Shown here piece after piece: positions 23,941 through 64,000 of a DNA stretch of 64,000 bases (the first letter of the stretch is position 1; every line of letters starts with the position of its first letter). The stretch comes from Paralichthys olivaceus (Eukaryota; Chordata; Actinopteri; Pleuronectiformes; Paralichthyidae): the NCBI RefSeq assembly GCF_024713975.1, contig NC_091116.1, positions 10,818,986 through 10,882,985 of the forward strand, given 5' to 3'. The position numbers and the translations under genes were made by a program. The notes below the pieces were generated by a model that was not told the origin of the DNA, did not search any database, and saw only the letters and a program-made list of their open reading frames with translations.

Positions 23941-24530
23941 GTTAGCTTCAGTAAATACAGTTAACACAGTTATCACATTAGCAGCTAAGCAGGGATATAT
24001 ATGTGTAGCTTAGCTTACTGCAAAACGTAACAGGGATATAACGTGGTGAGGTGTCAGCAAACCTTTACATACGGTGACAGGTATAGCTAATCGAAGGCTA
24101 ACTATGATAACTAACTGTTAGTTTTATTAAATACAGTTAACAGTGGCTGCTGTGTGTAGGTTTGTGTTAGCATTTGGTGGCTAACCATACCAAACGAATG
24201 AATGCAGTTATGTTAGCTTTTGGTCATAGCTTATCACATTAGCAGCTAAGCAGGGATGTATATGTGTCGCTAACTCCATAACTTAACAGGGATGTAACGT
24301 GGTGAGGGGACACGTAGAGCTGTTTGGAAGGCTAACTATCAGTTAGCTTTATTAAATACAGTTAACAGTGACTGCTGTGTGTGAAAAAGTTTATGTTAGC
24401 ATTTGATGGCTAACAATAACAAACCAAGTAAATGCAGCAATCTTAGCTTTTGGAGCAGCTAAGCAGGGATACATATGCAGCTAACTCCATAACTTGACAT
24501 GCACATAACGTGGTGAGATGCTAGCACACA
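23941..24530 (+). repeat. degenerate triple tandem repeat in chst10 intron 1
   Basis: Three related units start at about 23941, 24117 and 24342, each opening with GTTAG and then a TAAATACAGTTAACA block. Shared later blocks are GCAGCTAAGCAGGGAT, CTAACTCCATAACTT and TAACGTGGTGAG. The second and third units are about 225 and 190 bases and align over most of their length. The first lacks an internal segment of about 100 bases. The units are diverged by substitutions, so the array is not recent. Confidence 0.8.
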
Positions 24531-24647
24531 TCTACGTGAGGGGTACTAGTGTTAGCAATAACATGCTAGCCCAGGTAAAGATTCCATGTGTGTGCAGGTG
24601 GGAGCTCTCCACAGTGTTTCCATGGCCCTCGGCTGACGTGCGGAGCG

Positions 24648-26807
24648 ATGCGGCACCACTGGCTGCTCCTCGGGGCTTGCGGCTGGGTGCTGCTCATCCT
24701 CATGTTCGTCAGCAAGTTCATCAGCTTCAGAGCCGTGGATGGTGAGCTGCTGTGTCCTCTCTTAGACTGCCATTTGTTGCAGATACAATGTTCAACCAGC
24801 TGTGATTTGTTGTATTCAGATTATGGAGAGAGGGTGGGTGGTCAGAGTTGGACTCTACCAGGCGTCAAGGTGAATCAACCCATCCCAGATTCCAGCCAAG
24901 AAAAAGCTGCTCCCCAGCCCTCAGATCAGGTGACTGATACAGCTGATTACTCATTCTAATTCTCATAATCTCTGTTGTTCCACTTTTTATTTTAATAAAC
25001 CTTTTAAAAACGTTCTAACTAAACGAAACAACATCCTGTTAAGAGCAAGGCTGTCACTCACATTAGTGTTGCATTCGTGTTTGTGTGTTTCAGCCTACTG
25101 CAGGACCGACAGTGGCAGATTGGCAGTCAGTCGCCGATAAGCGAATAGAGCTGCTCTCGTCCATGTGTAAGAACAGCAGCCTCAGGAATTTAACTCATGT
25201 CTCCATCAGCAAGTTCGTCCTGGACCGCATCTTTGTCTGCGACAAACACAAGATCTTGTTCTGCCAGACGCCGAAAGTGGGAAACACGCAGTGGAAGAAG
25301 GTCCTCATTGTGCTCAATGGTAAGCGTAGAAACAATCAGGGATTTAAGTTCTTTGTCACTACTACAGATTTCAAAGAGGACATGCATGAGGTCAGTGTAG
25401 ATTATGAGGGGGATGTGCAAGGTAAATAAATAAATATGCAGGCTACGGGTGTCTGATCCAGCAACAGCCAAATGATTCTGGTTAATTGTATTTGCAAACA
25501 CGTCCAGGTTTAAAACTGACTGCATCTTCAGGTGTTTAAAAATCTTGCTCAATATTTCTAGATGTAATAAAAAAAAGTCCTTTCATCTACAGTATGTTTT
25601 CATTATCAGAGTCTTGTGAGCTTCACACAGATGCTAAATGTTTCTTATTGAAGTCACAGTCATCTTAATGTCTAGAAACCCAGTGTTTGAAAGACAGACC
25701 TTTTTTTTTAGCTGAGGAAGTGGAGTAAAAATATGAATCTTTAAAATGTTGCTGTTATCCCTAAACATACAGTATTTACCATAATGAAATGATAGTGATG
25801 AACACCAGTAACAATTTTATGGGTTGGCTGCACACAAATGGATAAAGCCAAACATCAATGCTCTAAATATTTTGAGTTCGCTGATTAAATCAATGATTTA
25901 TGTTGTTGTTGACGACAGGAGCATTCTCCTCTGTGAATGAGATTCCAGAAAACCTTGTTCACGACCACGAGAAAAACGGCCTGCCCCGCCTGTCATCGCT
26001 CACACCACAGGAAATAACTCACAGGTTAGTTTGCAATTTTGGTGATAAATGATGACTTGTCTTGGCCAGTAAAGGAAAAATGGTAGTGGTCATAGTAGAT
26101 GTCCTCAAAAACTTACGGTGAGTATTGATTGGCTTACATTTGGGTTTAATTTAAAGGAGCTAGATTTATTAAAACATTTTCTTATGGTCAGTAAAATGGC
26201 AGAAATGCTCATATGTCTTCTTTGACTATTTCCTCCTGAATCCTTCTTCAACAGATTAAACACCTACTTTAAGTTCTTCATTGTGAGGGATCCCTTTGAG
26301 CGGCTCATTTCTGCATTCAAGGACAAGTTTGTGAAGAACCCTCGCTTCGAGCCCTGGTACAAACATGACATTGCTCCCGCCATCATCCGCAAATACCGCA
26401 AGAGCCACCGTGACAGCAGCCTCGCCGCGTCTGGCCTGCACTTTGATGACTTTGTCCGTTACTTGGGTGACGCGGAGGGACGTCGCCGCATGGACCGACA
26501 GTTTGGCGAGCACATAATTCACTGGGTGACTTACGCTGAGCTGTGCGCTCCGTGCGAAATACACTACAGCGTGGTCGGCCACCACGAGACATTGGAGCAG
26601 GATGCCCCCCACATCCTCAAAGCGGCAGGCATTGAACAGCTGGTGACCTACCCGTCCATCCCTCCTGGCATCACCCACTACAACAGGACCAAGGTGGAGC
26701 GCTACTTCTCTACCATCGGCAAGCGAGACATCCGGCGTCTCTACGCACGGTACCAGGGGGACTTCCACCTGTTTGGTTACCCAAGCCCAGACTTTCTACT
26801 GAACTAA
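24648..26807 (+). CDS. chst10: carbohydrate sulfotransferase 10 (HNK-1 sulfotransferase)
   Basis: Coding exons: 24648-24741, 24820-24929, 25094-25319, 25919-26024, 26255-26807; 1089 bases, 362 residues (human 356). It is a type II Golgi membrane protein: a short cytosolic end, one membrane helix at about residues 5-28, a variable stem, then the catalytic domain. The 5'-phosphosulfate loop is TPKVGNTQWKK (127-137) and the 3'-phosphate site is RDPFERLISAF (190-200). The protein ends FGYPSPDFLLN, closely matching human CHST10. It transfers sulfate from PAPS to the 3-position of terminal glucuronic acid, making the HNK-1 epitope of neural glycoproteins and glycolipids. The start matches the family start (MHHQWLLL in human, MRHHWLLL here). 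The stem (residues 32-80) is the divergent part. Confidence 0.97.
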
Positions 26808-27970
26808 AATGATTAATACTGACTAAAATGTTTTCATATGAAATAGTCTCAACATCTTTGGTTCATTGAGACAGAGGTGTATAGTAGCTGACCGACTGAA
26901 AAGGCTTGTATGCAGTAGATGGTGCACTGTAACCATGTTGCTCTTATTTTAGCCACCTTTGTCGAAATAACTGACAGGCTCTGGCTATGCTGCCATACTG
27001 GAAAAGTGCTGCCTCATATTCAAATATTTAAAAGTGCTGTTGCGGTGAAGGGAGCTGGAACTGAGACACAAACCTGCCGTGTCACAGTACGGTGAAGAGA
27101 GCGGAATGAGATTCAGCAGCGATGAAAGCTGCCAAATTCATCGCTTGGTGAGAAAAGGGTCAATTTAAAGATCAAATCCAGGTCAAATAGAGAAAACATT
27201 TGCTACCTTTTTTATTTATGACAGTTATATGTCAGAGAGGTGTACTCTTACAATGCCAGGGATACAGGCCCGATACCCTGTAATGTAGCTATTATATTGC
27301 ACTGGAGGGATCACCTGTTACAATGACTCATCCTGTCAATGAAAGCTGTGAACAGTGACATTCTTCAAATTTGTCTTTTCTGTACCTCTTGCGCTAGACA
27401 AACGCAATGACGTGTGTATCAGGGATGCTAACATTTTTTTGGACAACGAGAGTAAAAAGCAAGAATTTAAATTAAACATCTTTATGACCATTTTTCATTC
27501 ACGTTATTACAAATATTAATGTTAACTCTTTTTATATCTTTTTTATCATAGATTTTTGCTTTATTTGAGGCATATTTACTTCTTGTAAGACACTAAATTA
27601 TTCTTAAAATGTCATTGAATTGCATCAAAATGGTAAAAACTGAACAGAAGACCTTGGTCGCTCCCTGGTTCAAAACTGAAGCTGCTGTTCTAGTTGCTGT
27701 GCCTCATTGACTCCATTTATCGGTTTGGGATGTTGAAGGAAAGTTGGCGCTAGATTTTTAAAGGTTTGTTTTTTTTCTACAACAGAAAGGTACTGTGTAA
27801 ATGTTCTTAACATGACCTGCAACTGAACATTTGTATTACATGTTGCTATTTATAATATTAACTTGCTGACAAGTGGCACAAAGAAGCGTCTCGGTTGTAA
27901 GACTCTGCAACCACCTGGTGACGGTTTTGGACGACGAGTTAGTAATAAAGCTCCATGTGGAAGAAAAAAG
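26808..27970 (+). other. chst10: chst10 3' UTR
   Basis: Noncoding sequence after the chst10 stop. The first clear AATAAA is at 27944-27949, predicting a 3' UTR of roughly 1.15 kb. The short open frame at 27863-28090 has no recognisable protein content. The extent is inferred from the signal. Confidence 0.5.
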
Positions 27971-28387
27971 TGCACTTGCTATGCTGTTGTTATGTCTTTA
28001 GTGCTTATTAGTCAGTTATTACATTTTTGTGAGTGTATTTTGTTGTTTCTTGCTGCAATAATAGCCCATGTCCATGAGGCGGCAGTGTAAGCCATTTTAA
28101 ACTTTCCTGCTCAGTTACCACAAACACTGCTCAGCACACAGACTAAATGTCACCACACACACTTGAACCATGGGAATCAGGGCAAAACAGTGACTTCATC
28201 GCCGTGTGTCAGCAGAAAACAGTCCGGGCCAGTGGGAGGAGAAGAGGGATTTACTGTATCGGTGTCATTGCTACAAGATTTACCTCTTGGCAGATGGATT
28301 TAAGTTGATTTACAGAGCTTAAGCGTTAGTTAAGTGTCTTAAGTGTAACCTTTTAAGAGTTGAGGCTTTGTGCTTGTGTGATCTTGA

Positions 28388-28418
<31 letters not shown>

Positions 28419-29446
28419 GCCCTGCCTGACTGGTTCGTCCTGTCATGTCATGTCAGTGTTGACTTGACGTTTGTTTGACCAACAGATCAAATGTGTGTGC
28501 GAGAGCTGAGTTGAACTGAAAAACTCCCTCTTATTATTTTTTGTGTTTTTGTGTTTCTGTGGATTGCCAAAACACAACACAACGAGCACCAGTATATTAT
28601 AATATATACGTTCCTATTTTTATATAACTGTAAGTGCAGTGCTACTCTGCCTCTTAAGAGCTCACTATTGTGCACATTGATTTGCTATGATGGGAAGCTG
28701 ATGCTGCAAACGCACACACACACACATGCTTAACAAGATCATTCAATGCAGCAAACTGAATCATCACCGACAAAACACTCATGTCGTGATGAAATATTCT
28801 TTGTAGTCAATATTGTACATTTGGCTCCATTATTAATGATGGCTAATAATTCTATTCGTGCACAACATCCCTCCTGAGATGGCTCACATGCCACACCCAT
28901 GATTACAATATTGACAGTGAAGTTGCATGTGCACAAGGATGCTGTGCCTCGCTCTCCTTTGCTGCAAGTATGAAATGTGAAGATGCTTATATACAGGCTG
29001 ATGTGAGGGTATAGAGTCAGTTATGAGAGATGCATTCAATAACCTCGGTGTCCATGCTCGGTGAAAAGAGGCCCAGCCCTTTTCTTTCTGCTTGAGGCCG
29101 ACCGGCTTCTAATCTGTGTGCGGGTCTCAATCAAACTGCGTCAAGCTGGACGGAAGCAGGAAGGCTGGAAACGGAAAACATCCAATTTGCTTTCAACGTA
29201 AAAGGAAATAGGACGCCCAGACTAACAGAACAGCTCGGTTACCTCATAATAAAATGTCTATCAGGAATGCAACTTGTAAATGCAGCACGATTGCAAAAGT
29301 TTTAAAAAAAAAATCATATTCATATGATATATATATCAATAGAAATTTGTACTAATTAGTCTATTACAGTATGAAAAACAAAGTGCTGACAACAATGTGA
29401 AGTTTAGAACTAAGTACAGATCAGCTCAGCACAGTTTACCAAGGCA
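27971..29446. other. chst10-map4k4 intergenic region
   Basis: No gene recognised. It contains a (GT)n tract at about 28388-28415 and a short CA tract near 28715. The region becomes very AT-rich from about 29290. Confidence 0.5.
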
Positions 29447-29525
29447 AAATAATAATTATACTGCTACTACTAATAATAATGATAATGATAGTAACCATAG
29501 CAATGATAATAATAATGCTATGACT

Positions 29526-29786
29526 AATCATTGAATTATTATTATTAGTAGCAGCATTGTTAGTAGTGGTTGTGGTAGTAATAGTAGTATCGTTACTATT
29601 ATTATTAGTAGTAGTATTAATATTATTATTATGGTTATCATTAATATCATTAGTAGTAGATGTTGTAGTAATAGTGTCATTAAAAGTATTATAAATACTA
29701 CTACTAATAATAATAGTAACGATACTGCTATTACTACTACAACCAATACTAACAATGCTGCTACTAATAATAATAATTCAATGATT
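29526..29786. repeat. 93-bp inverted repeat, AT/AGT-rich, upstream of map4k4
   Basis: The left arm 29526-29618 and right arm 29694-29786 are reverse complements at 90 of 93 positions, with a 75-base spacer. The arms share non-repetitive words (GCAGCATTGTTAGTA, AGTATCGTTACT) as well as ATT/AGT triplets, so the match is not only low complexity. Of the three differing pairs, two would be G-U wobbles in RNA. The flanks from 29447 are also triplet-rich (AAT/GAT). The repeat lies about 360 bases before the map4k4 start codon. Confidence 0.9.
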
Positions 29787-29839
29787 AAATAAAATAATAC
29801 TAAATTCAGTAAATGCAATAAGGCACATCTGTCAGACAC

Positions 29840-30150
29840 AGGAAAGCATTGTTCCAGCAGCGAGGCTTTTATTTTGAAGGTCCGCAGCGGAAGGCTAGGC
29901 TGCCCGTGCTAGCTCGTCCGACACCCAGCGGCCAGAAGCGGCAGAGAGCGGACAGGGAGGCCGCAGCTGCCACCTCAACATGGAGTAGCCTGAGCTCCAG
30001 CGGCTGCTGCCCGAGAAGCGGACCCCACGGAGAGGAGTGCGACGCGGCCTCTGCAGAGTTCCCCCCCTCGCCCGGAACACTCCCGCAGATGCTCCAGCGG
30101 CGGACAATTTTCTGCAAACGCGACGGGAAGCTCGGCTTTTATTTGAAAAG
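29840..30150 (+). other. map4k4: map4k4 promoter-proximal region and 5' UTR
   Basis: A GC- and CpG-rich block leading to the start codon at 30151, which is in strong context (A at -3, G at +4). Upstream starts are present: ATG GAG TAG around 29980, and an ATG at 30089 whose 30-codon frame overlaps the main start out of frame and stops at about 30181. The transcription start is not determined. Confidence 0.6.
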
Positions 30151-58182
<28,032 letters not shown>

Positions 58183-60595
58183 CCAGTGCCGCCCCACACT
58201 GCGCCAGCCGACACGGTGACCGTACCCAAGCAGCGACCAACAGACGACGATTGTGAGCATGACCGACGACGATGAAGAAGAGAACAGCCTTGAGCCTGAG
58301 CTGGAGAAGCATCTCTGCGAAGGGGAAAGGTTTTGCTCTCGCCTGCTCGGGGCAAACAAACAACGGATTGGACTGTAATCATGAAAAGAAGCAAGGGATG
58401 GGGTGTGTGTGTGTGTGTTAGTGTGGAGGACCGTTCTGTTTCTGTCACAAGTCCACTGAGTCTCCGTAAACTGTATTACGCCGACAGAACCCCCCCCCCC
58501 ACGAGCCTCTAGCTTCTCCTCACCCCATCTCACCTCACCCACTCCTCTTCCTCTGCGGGACGTTGGCTCTGTTGCGATGGCGTTTGATGAAACCTGTTAT
58601 GTGTCATAGTAAAACTTTGTGTGTGTGTGTGTGTGTCTGTGTGTGAATGGAGGAAACACTGAGCATGGAATGACTGACAATATGTGTGGGTTTGTCTGAA
58701 GGGACACGTTTAAGAGGCTAAACGCGACCGCAGGTGTAGTTTTGAAGCCACGCCTCGAGCTTCGCAGTTCGTGGCTGCGTTTAGTCCAAGGTCCTAGTCG
58801 AGTTAAAACTTACTCCTATTCCCTCCATGATAGATTTCCACGTCAAGCATGTCATGAAACACTCGTTCACAGTCACCGATTTACTCCCGTAAAAGATGCT
58901 TGACTTGTAAATCTGCCTGCGTCTTCACTTTTTTGCCTTCTCCTCCTTAAAGTGAAGATTTTTTAAGGGACCTTCTTGATGTATCCATTAAACACAGGGT
59001 ACTGGATTATCAGCGTGTACATACTAACGACATCGACCTCTCCCGGGTTTAACCATCACTCTCTCAACTTTTACCACATTGCCTCAATCGTACTGTAGGT
59101 TATGTCGGGACAGAAGTAGCCCTGTTTATGATGGCATGTTGCTTTGGTGTTATTAACTAAATTAGCCCGTTTTTAATACACTGTATATTTTCTCTGTGAC
59201 TCGCTGCACATACATGAAGCATAAGAACACACCTGTAGATGAGTTTTAAAGGAAGAATCCCCCTTTTTCATCATCCTCTGTGGTATTTTTCAGGGCTTTT
59301 CAGACCCAGAAATGTGACGTCGTCGGGTGGATTTTATTTTCCTTTAACACAAGACATTAGTAGGGCTAGGATAAACTGTGAATTAGTCATGCAGGATTAG
59401 CAGGTGGCCGTTAACGTAGCATGGACGCCAGTGGGCAGAAGTGGCGCTAAGGGAATGAAGGCAGCGTGCATAGGTGCCACTGAAGGGGGCGGAGAAGAAG
59501 CTTTGAACATCACACTCCACATCAAGGAGCGATCAGGTCCAGGATCTCCCGAGTCTGTATTAAAGTTCAGCTGAACGTTGCCGTAGAAGGGCCTCAAGCC
59601 GATTTAAAACCGCTAAAATCCTCTGTGAACGGCGAAGATTTAGCATCGGAACGTCTAAGTCTGAACCAGCCATGTGATTCAATATTGGACCTCTTGTTTT
59701 TGACATTTTCAGTCAGTCTGGAATGAAAATACAAATTTAACCGGAGCGTTACTCCATCCCAAAATTGTATTTTACTTCTCCATTTTATTTTTTCTCCCTT
59801 ACTCACCCCCTGAAATCCCACAGTTTAATTTCAATGTTAAAAGGTCAAAATACATCCTGTGGCTCCTGTATGACTTGAACAAATGGAATGAATTTCACCC
59901 CCTTCAGGTCGACTCGACTCTTTGCTTCTGCTCTCAGTCCGGGTGGTGCCTTCACGCGGAACATGGGGACAAGATGCTCTCACTTGTAAAGCGAGGAAGG
60001 GAAAGACAAATCACACGTTCTAATAGCAGTGTTACAAAACCACTTCAGACAACGTGAACCAAGCAGCATATTTTTTAACTTGGATTTAGTTTTTAATCTT
60101 GTTTCTTGCAATTTTTATTATGTAACCCTTCAGATAATTATGCGACTGCAGTGGTTTTTAAATTGTAATGCAATTATGTTGGAAATGTTTACAGAAGCAA
60201 TTGTTTTGTTGAACCAATGTGCATCGATATGAATATTTATGGTTTATTTCGAGGACGGAGTTTTTCCCTGTTTTGTATTTTGCATTAGTCCCTTTTTGTA
60301 CCATCATTTAGACCTTTGTTTGTGTGTGTGTACAGGAAGAATTGACTCTTGCTCACATTACGCAAGTCCAGAGTGTGATTTTACTGATTCCTCTACATCC
60401 TGCTTCGTGCAGTGTGCCCATGGCTGTGTGGCAGCGTGGATTGAAAAGTTTTCCACCTGCCAGGTGAAATGTTTCCCCTCAAACGTCTCTCTGCCACGCC
60501 TCTCTAATTTATGTCCTCTCTGTGTGTACTATGGGAATTACTGTATTTTCCTGAAGGTCTTTTTTTTCCATTGAATAAAATGAGAAGTAATTTAC
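58183..60595 (+). other. map4k4: map4k4 3' UTR
   Basis: About 2.4 kb after the stop without coding content. It contains short (GT)n tracts at about 58402-58418 and 58617-58636 and a C-run near 58490. AATAAA at 60574-60579 is the best terminal poly(A) signal. The sequence just before it includes TTTGTATTTTGCA and other U-rich words. The extent is inferred. Confidence 0.6.
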
Positions 60596-60599
60596 AGTG

Positions 60600-61309
60600 T
60601 GGTGTCACGCTTTGTAATATTTGTAATATGTAACTTTGGAACTATAACTTTACTGTGTTGGCTAATTTATTACACTAGCGATAACAAAATTAGGAAATTT
60701 AAATCCCAAATTTATAAGTTTAGTGGTCACAACTGCAAAAATACTCCTATTTGAAGCCCTTTAAATATACTACTTATATGAGTATATAAATACATAAAAA
60801 CCTATATATAAAAGTATAAAAACGTTGTTAAAATATCTTTTAAATATCTTTAAGATGTAAAACTTCCTGTTAACCTGTATAAAGCAATATAAAATAACAC
60901 ATAAAAGTACCTTTCAATACATAAAAGTACAAAATACATAAAGTTTGATAAAGCATGAAAAAAAAAATAACAATATGAAAGTCTTTAAAGAGACAAAGTC
61001 TGCTTTTTTTATGAATACATAAAATAATTTGCACAAATATAAAGGTACTTTTAAAAGGCATAGAAAGTAAAGGGACATGGAAAGTTTCCCACATGTATTA
61101 TACAATTTGATTATATAACTGAAGGGAATTATCTTTTAGAGTGGAGCTCATTTTAACTTAATGTCAGGTTCTTTAACATTTAACAGTAGATCATATTTAC
61201 AAAGCATTTAAAACAGTTTTAAATAATATGAAGATCTTAGTAAAGCTGCTTCAAGAAAATTATGTTGTCATATTTCGCTTGTGAAAGAGGAAATGTCCCT
61301 TTCCAAGTA
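60600..61309. other. AT-rich intergenic spacer after map4k4
   Basis: Strongly AT-rich, with many repeated ACATAAAAGTAC and TATAAA words suggesting degenerate short repeats between 60780 and 61060. No gene or named element recognised. Confidence 0.5.
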
Positions 61310-61551
61310 AAAGCGCTTTGTTTGCCTCACTGCGATGTAACCGCGCGTCTCATCTTATTGTGAAGAGCGGAAGTGGCCTGCTCATTCCCGCCAGCTTGCC
61401 GCAGCTCGGCCGGGTCACGCCGCACATCCCGCCGGATGTTTTGCGTCGCCACGATGTGACGCGAACATTTTCTCCTCCTCTGTTTGTCTTTCTCCTCTCG
61501 CCGAGCGGTTCCTCTGGAGGTGGAGGAGGCCCCGGCAGCGGCTCTGAACAG
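61310..61551 (+). other. candidate CpG-rich promoter and first exon of an unidentified gene
   Basis: GC and CpG content rises abruptly at about 61320. The block ends in CTCTGAACAG followed by a strong donor GTGAGT at 61552. The open frame across it (from 61318) has no recognised homology, so the exon is probably noncoding. If real, the downstream gene continues past the window end on the plus strand. Confidence 0.5.
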
Positions 61552-64000
61552 GTGAGTGGCCGCACATCGCGCCCCTCGGAGCGGACTCGTTCCTGTGGAG
61601 GAGCCGCAGGTTGGTGCCGGGGAGCAGCTGCAAGGGAGGTCGTGACGGGGCTGGCTCTGCGGTGGTCGTGCGCGCCCCTCTGCGCCTCCCCTCCCCTCTC
61701 ATACAGTTAGTGTGTTTTCTTACATCACGATCGTGCGTGTGCACGTGTGGTTTCACTGATTTCCCCGTGCAGAGGTGCATGTAAAGGCGGTTTCTTTAAG
61801 GAGGCCCGAGCTAAACACAGGCTCCCTCTGCTCCCTGCTGGATCCACGAAGGGACTCAGTGTCCCCGTGTCCACTTTTGTCTGTCCCCACAGCTGTGGAG
61901 CAGATCAGAAGCAGCCCAGGCTCCTGGTGGCGGGGGTCCCAGCAGCTGTCTGCCCCCGTCACATGAGGTTTTTAATCCCATCCCCTCCTTTCACTTCGGT
62001 GGGTCTTTACTTACAAGTATGGGTTTTGTAAAAACTGCAGTTTTCTCAGGTTGATGTGAATCAAATGACCCCTTTGATTAATGTTTCGAGGTAGACAGAC
62101 CCTCCTCTTTTCATTTTGGACCCTCAGCCTCTGCACCTGCAGTCTTCCTGGTTTGACTGACAAATGCATGTTTTGCACCATCACACTGAGTTCATCCTCC
62201 AGGGGTCAGAGAGAATGAGAGGTCAGAGGTCACGAGGTCTCCTTCTGTTGCCCACAGACCCCGGGTCAGTTACAGCGCGTGTAAATCATTCTCAGCATTT
62301 GTTTAAACCTCCCTGATGAATCTGATCCAGAAAAGTACAATATTTCATGCTCATTATCAAGCTTCTCAGTCCGAGTCGTGTTGTTTTTGAAATGTCCTCG
62401 AACAAGACATTTGAAGGAGTCACACGAGGATCTTCAGTTTGTATTTTCACATATATTCGTCGTGATCGTCCACTCTTGTTCGCTCACTAGCATCCTCTGT
62501 TTTTATAGCAAAACAACGTAACATTATGTCGCAATAACAAATAACAACGACCAACACATCAAGCTTAAAGTCGGCACCCTCTGCTCGACCACGAGGAAAA
62601 CTATTTCAGACCATCTGAGGGTGATTACAGGTTGAATATGAACTTTTCCCTTGTTTGTAAAATGTCAATTAAAGTTTTACATATTTGATTGTAGTTATAA
62701 TCATTCATAATTTGGTTACACTGTAAAATACGAAGGCTCAATTACAAGAGTTCACTAACGATGTCAGATTTTCAAATGTGTATATCAGCTGTTTTTTTGT
62801 TAGAGATTTATTTTCCGTGTGTACTCGCCCCCAGAAATCCGGGCTTTAATCAGAACACATGCCGAGCTTTATTTTCATTCTTGCTGGAATCCTCAACAAA
62901 TCCTCGCTGCTCGTCTGGCAGAGCTGAACGCCGTCTCTCAGCTCTGTGGAACTCGGTGTTCTCTGCGTCCTCAGAGACAGAGGATCATCCTGCTGCTGCT
63001 GCATCACACACCTGTTTGCTGCGACAGACGGCCGCAGAGCGCTCCTCTGTCTGTGCGTGTTGTTCGATGGCCTGATCTGACTCACGACACATTCTTATTG
63101 ATTCAGGCCGTTGTTTTCCTGCCGAACTAAAACACACTGCTCTACATCACGTGCTGACGTCTTCACTGACGAGATCAATTCTGCTGAATTTTTAGTCTTG
63201 TGCAGAGTTTGGAGGAGGTTATGTTTCCGCCTCTGTCCGCTGGATTTCCGCAGCAGGTTTTATACGTCATGTCCTTCACCGAGGCGCCTCCCCTCCAATG
63301 TTCTGCACTTTTTTCTGTTGTTGCGAAAGCGTCTGACCCGAACAATCTCCTGCTGCGTTCTGCACGTTTTCTGAAGGTCATATCGGGAAAGCAGCTTTTA
63401 AGACACATTTTTAAAAGTGTGCTTTCTCAGGACTTTAGGTCTGAATTAATCTATTAAAAACTTTTCAACCTTTTATTTTACTAAGTATTTTATCTTGGCT
63501 CTGATCCGAGTATTTTAAATAATTTCTGAAAATTATATTATATTATTCTTCTATTTCTGCCCTAATGTTATCAAATGTTTAACTCTATTCTTTGCCTTCA
63601 CTTTTTCATTTTTAACTATTAAAGTGCATTGTAACTGTGTTTTAAAAGGTGCCGTATATATACATTTACAATTTATTATTATTGTATTCCAGTAGGAACA
63701 ATCCTTTTTTTCTTTATTTTGGATCCATTCCCTTATTGTAGCCCATTCTCTGTCCTCTATGTTTTTTAGCATGTGTTAAATCTCAAACATGAACCAGCAT
63801 CGCACTTGGTTCAACAGCTCAAACATTATTGTTTTGGACTTGATATTAATGTGGATTTATTTAGTTCAAATGATTTAAATCATCTATATTTGCACATCGC
63901 CCCATAAAGGACAGAAAGCCAAAGATTTGTGCTTCCGAGTCATCTGCCCGAAGTGTGCCAGAACAAAGAGGAGCAGGTGCCCTCCTCATCCTCATCTGGA
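61552..64000. other. probable first intron of the unidentified downstream gene
   Basis: No recognisable coding exon was found to the end of the window. The first 150 bases stay CpG-rich and the rest is AT-richer. The open frames have no protein-like composition and no known family was recognised. Confidence 0.4.

Noticed and set aside
61318-61710. 130-codon open frame across the CpG-rich block
   Set aside because: High GC lengthens random frames. No recognised domain, and the frame passes through a strong splice donor at 61552.

Overview
The window is ordinary nuclear DNA from a ray-finned (teleost) fish. The signs are multi-exon genes with compact introns, protein families typical of vertebrates, long (GT)n microsatellites, and interspersed repeats of fish type. 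The species cannot be read from the sequence. No mobile system, virus-like element, CRISPR array or bacterial feature was seen, and I found no undescribed multi-gene system. What is worth a second look is gene-structure and DNA-structure detail inside otherwise recognisable genes.

Layout from left to right: spp2 (minus, 817-2175, secreted phosphoprotein 24, six exons); an interspersed repeat (2583-2850); alg11 (minus, 3398-6105, ER mannosyltransferase, five exons); a divergent promoter gap of about 400 bp; cpb2 (plus, 6506-9259, carboxypeptidase B2/TAFI, eleven exons); zc3h13 (plus, 10587-18740 coding, CCCH/RE-RD protein of the m6A writer complex, 19 coding exons plus a 5' exon, with a long 3' UTR); rpl31 (plus, 21430-22618); chst10 (plus, 24648-26807, HNK-1 sulfotransferase); map4k4 (plus, 30151-58182, GCK-family kinase, 32 coding exons, 1503 codons if all exons are joined); and finally a GC-rich, exon-like start of an unidentified gene (61310-61551) whose body lies beyond the window.

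All seven gene models close in frame across every junction that I assembled by hand, and each joins conserved protein sequence. Every intron has GT-AG ends except one probable GC-AG intron in zc3h13. The order is a composite of human blocks as I remember them: cpb2-zc3h13 (human 13q14, with alg11 also on 13q14) joined to rpl31-chst10-map4k4 (human 2q11.2), with spp2 (human 2q37) outside. The genes do not form one pathway. They cover liver-type secretion (spp2, cpb2), glycan assembly (alg11, chst10), RNA modification (zc3h13), translation (rpl31) and kinase signalling (map4k4).

The strongest non-genic signals are: a 93-bp near-perfect inverted repeat just upstream of the map4k4 5' UTR; a (GT)28 tract abutting a cpb2 splice acceptor; a degenerate triple tandem repeat in chst10 intron 1; a 14-codon upstream ORF with optimal start context before zc3h13; and a tRNA-derived SINE with a duplicated A-box region inside map4k4 intron 2.
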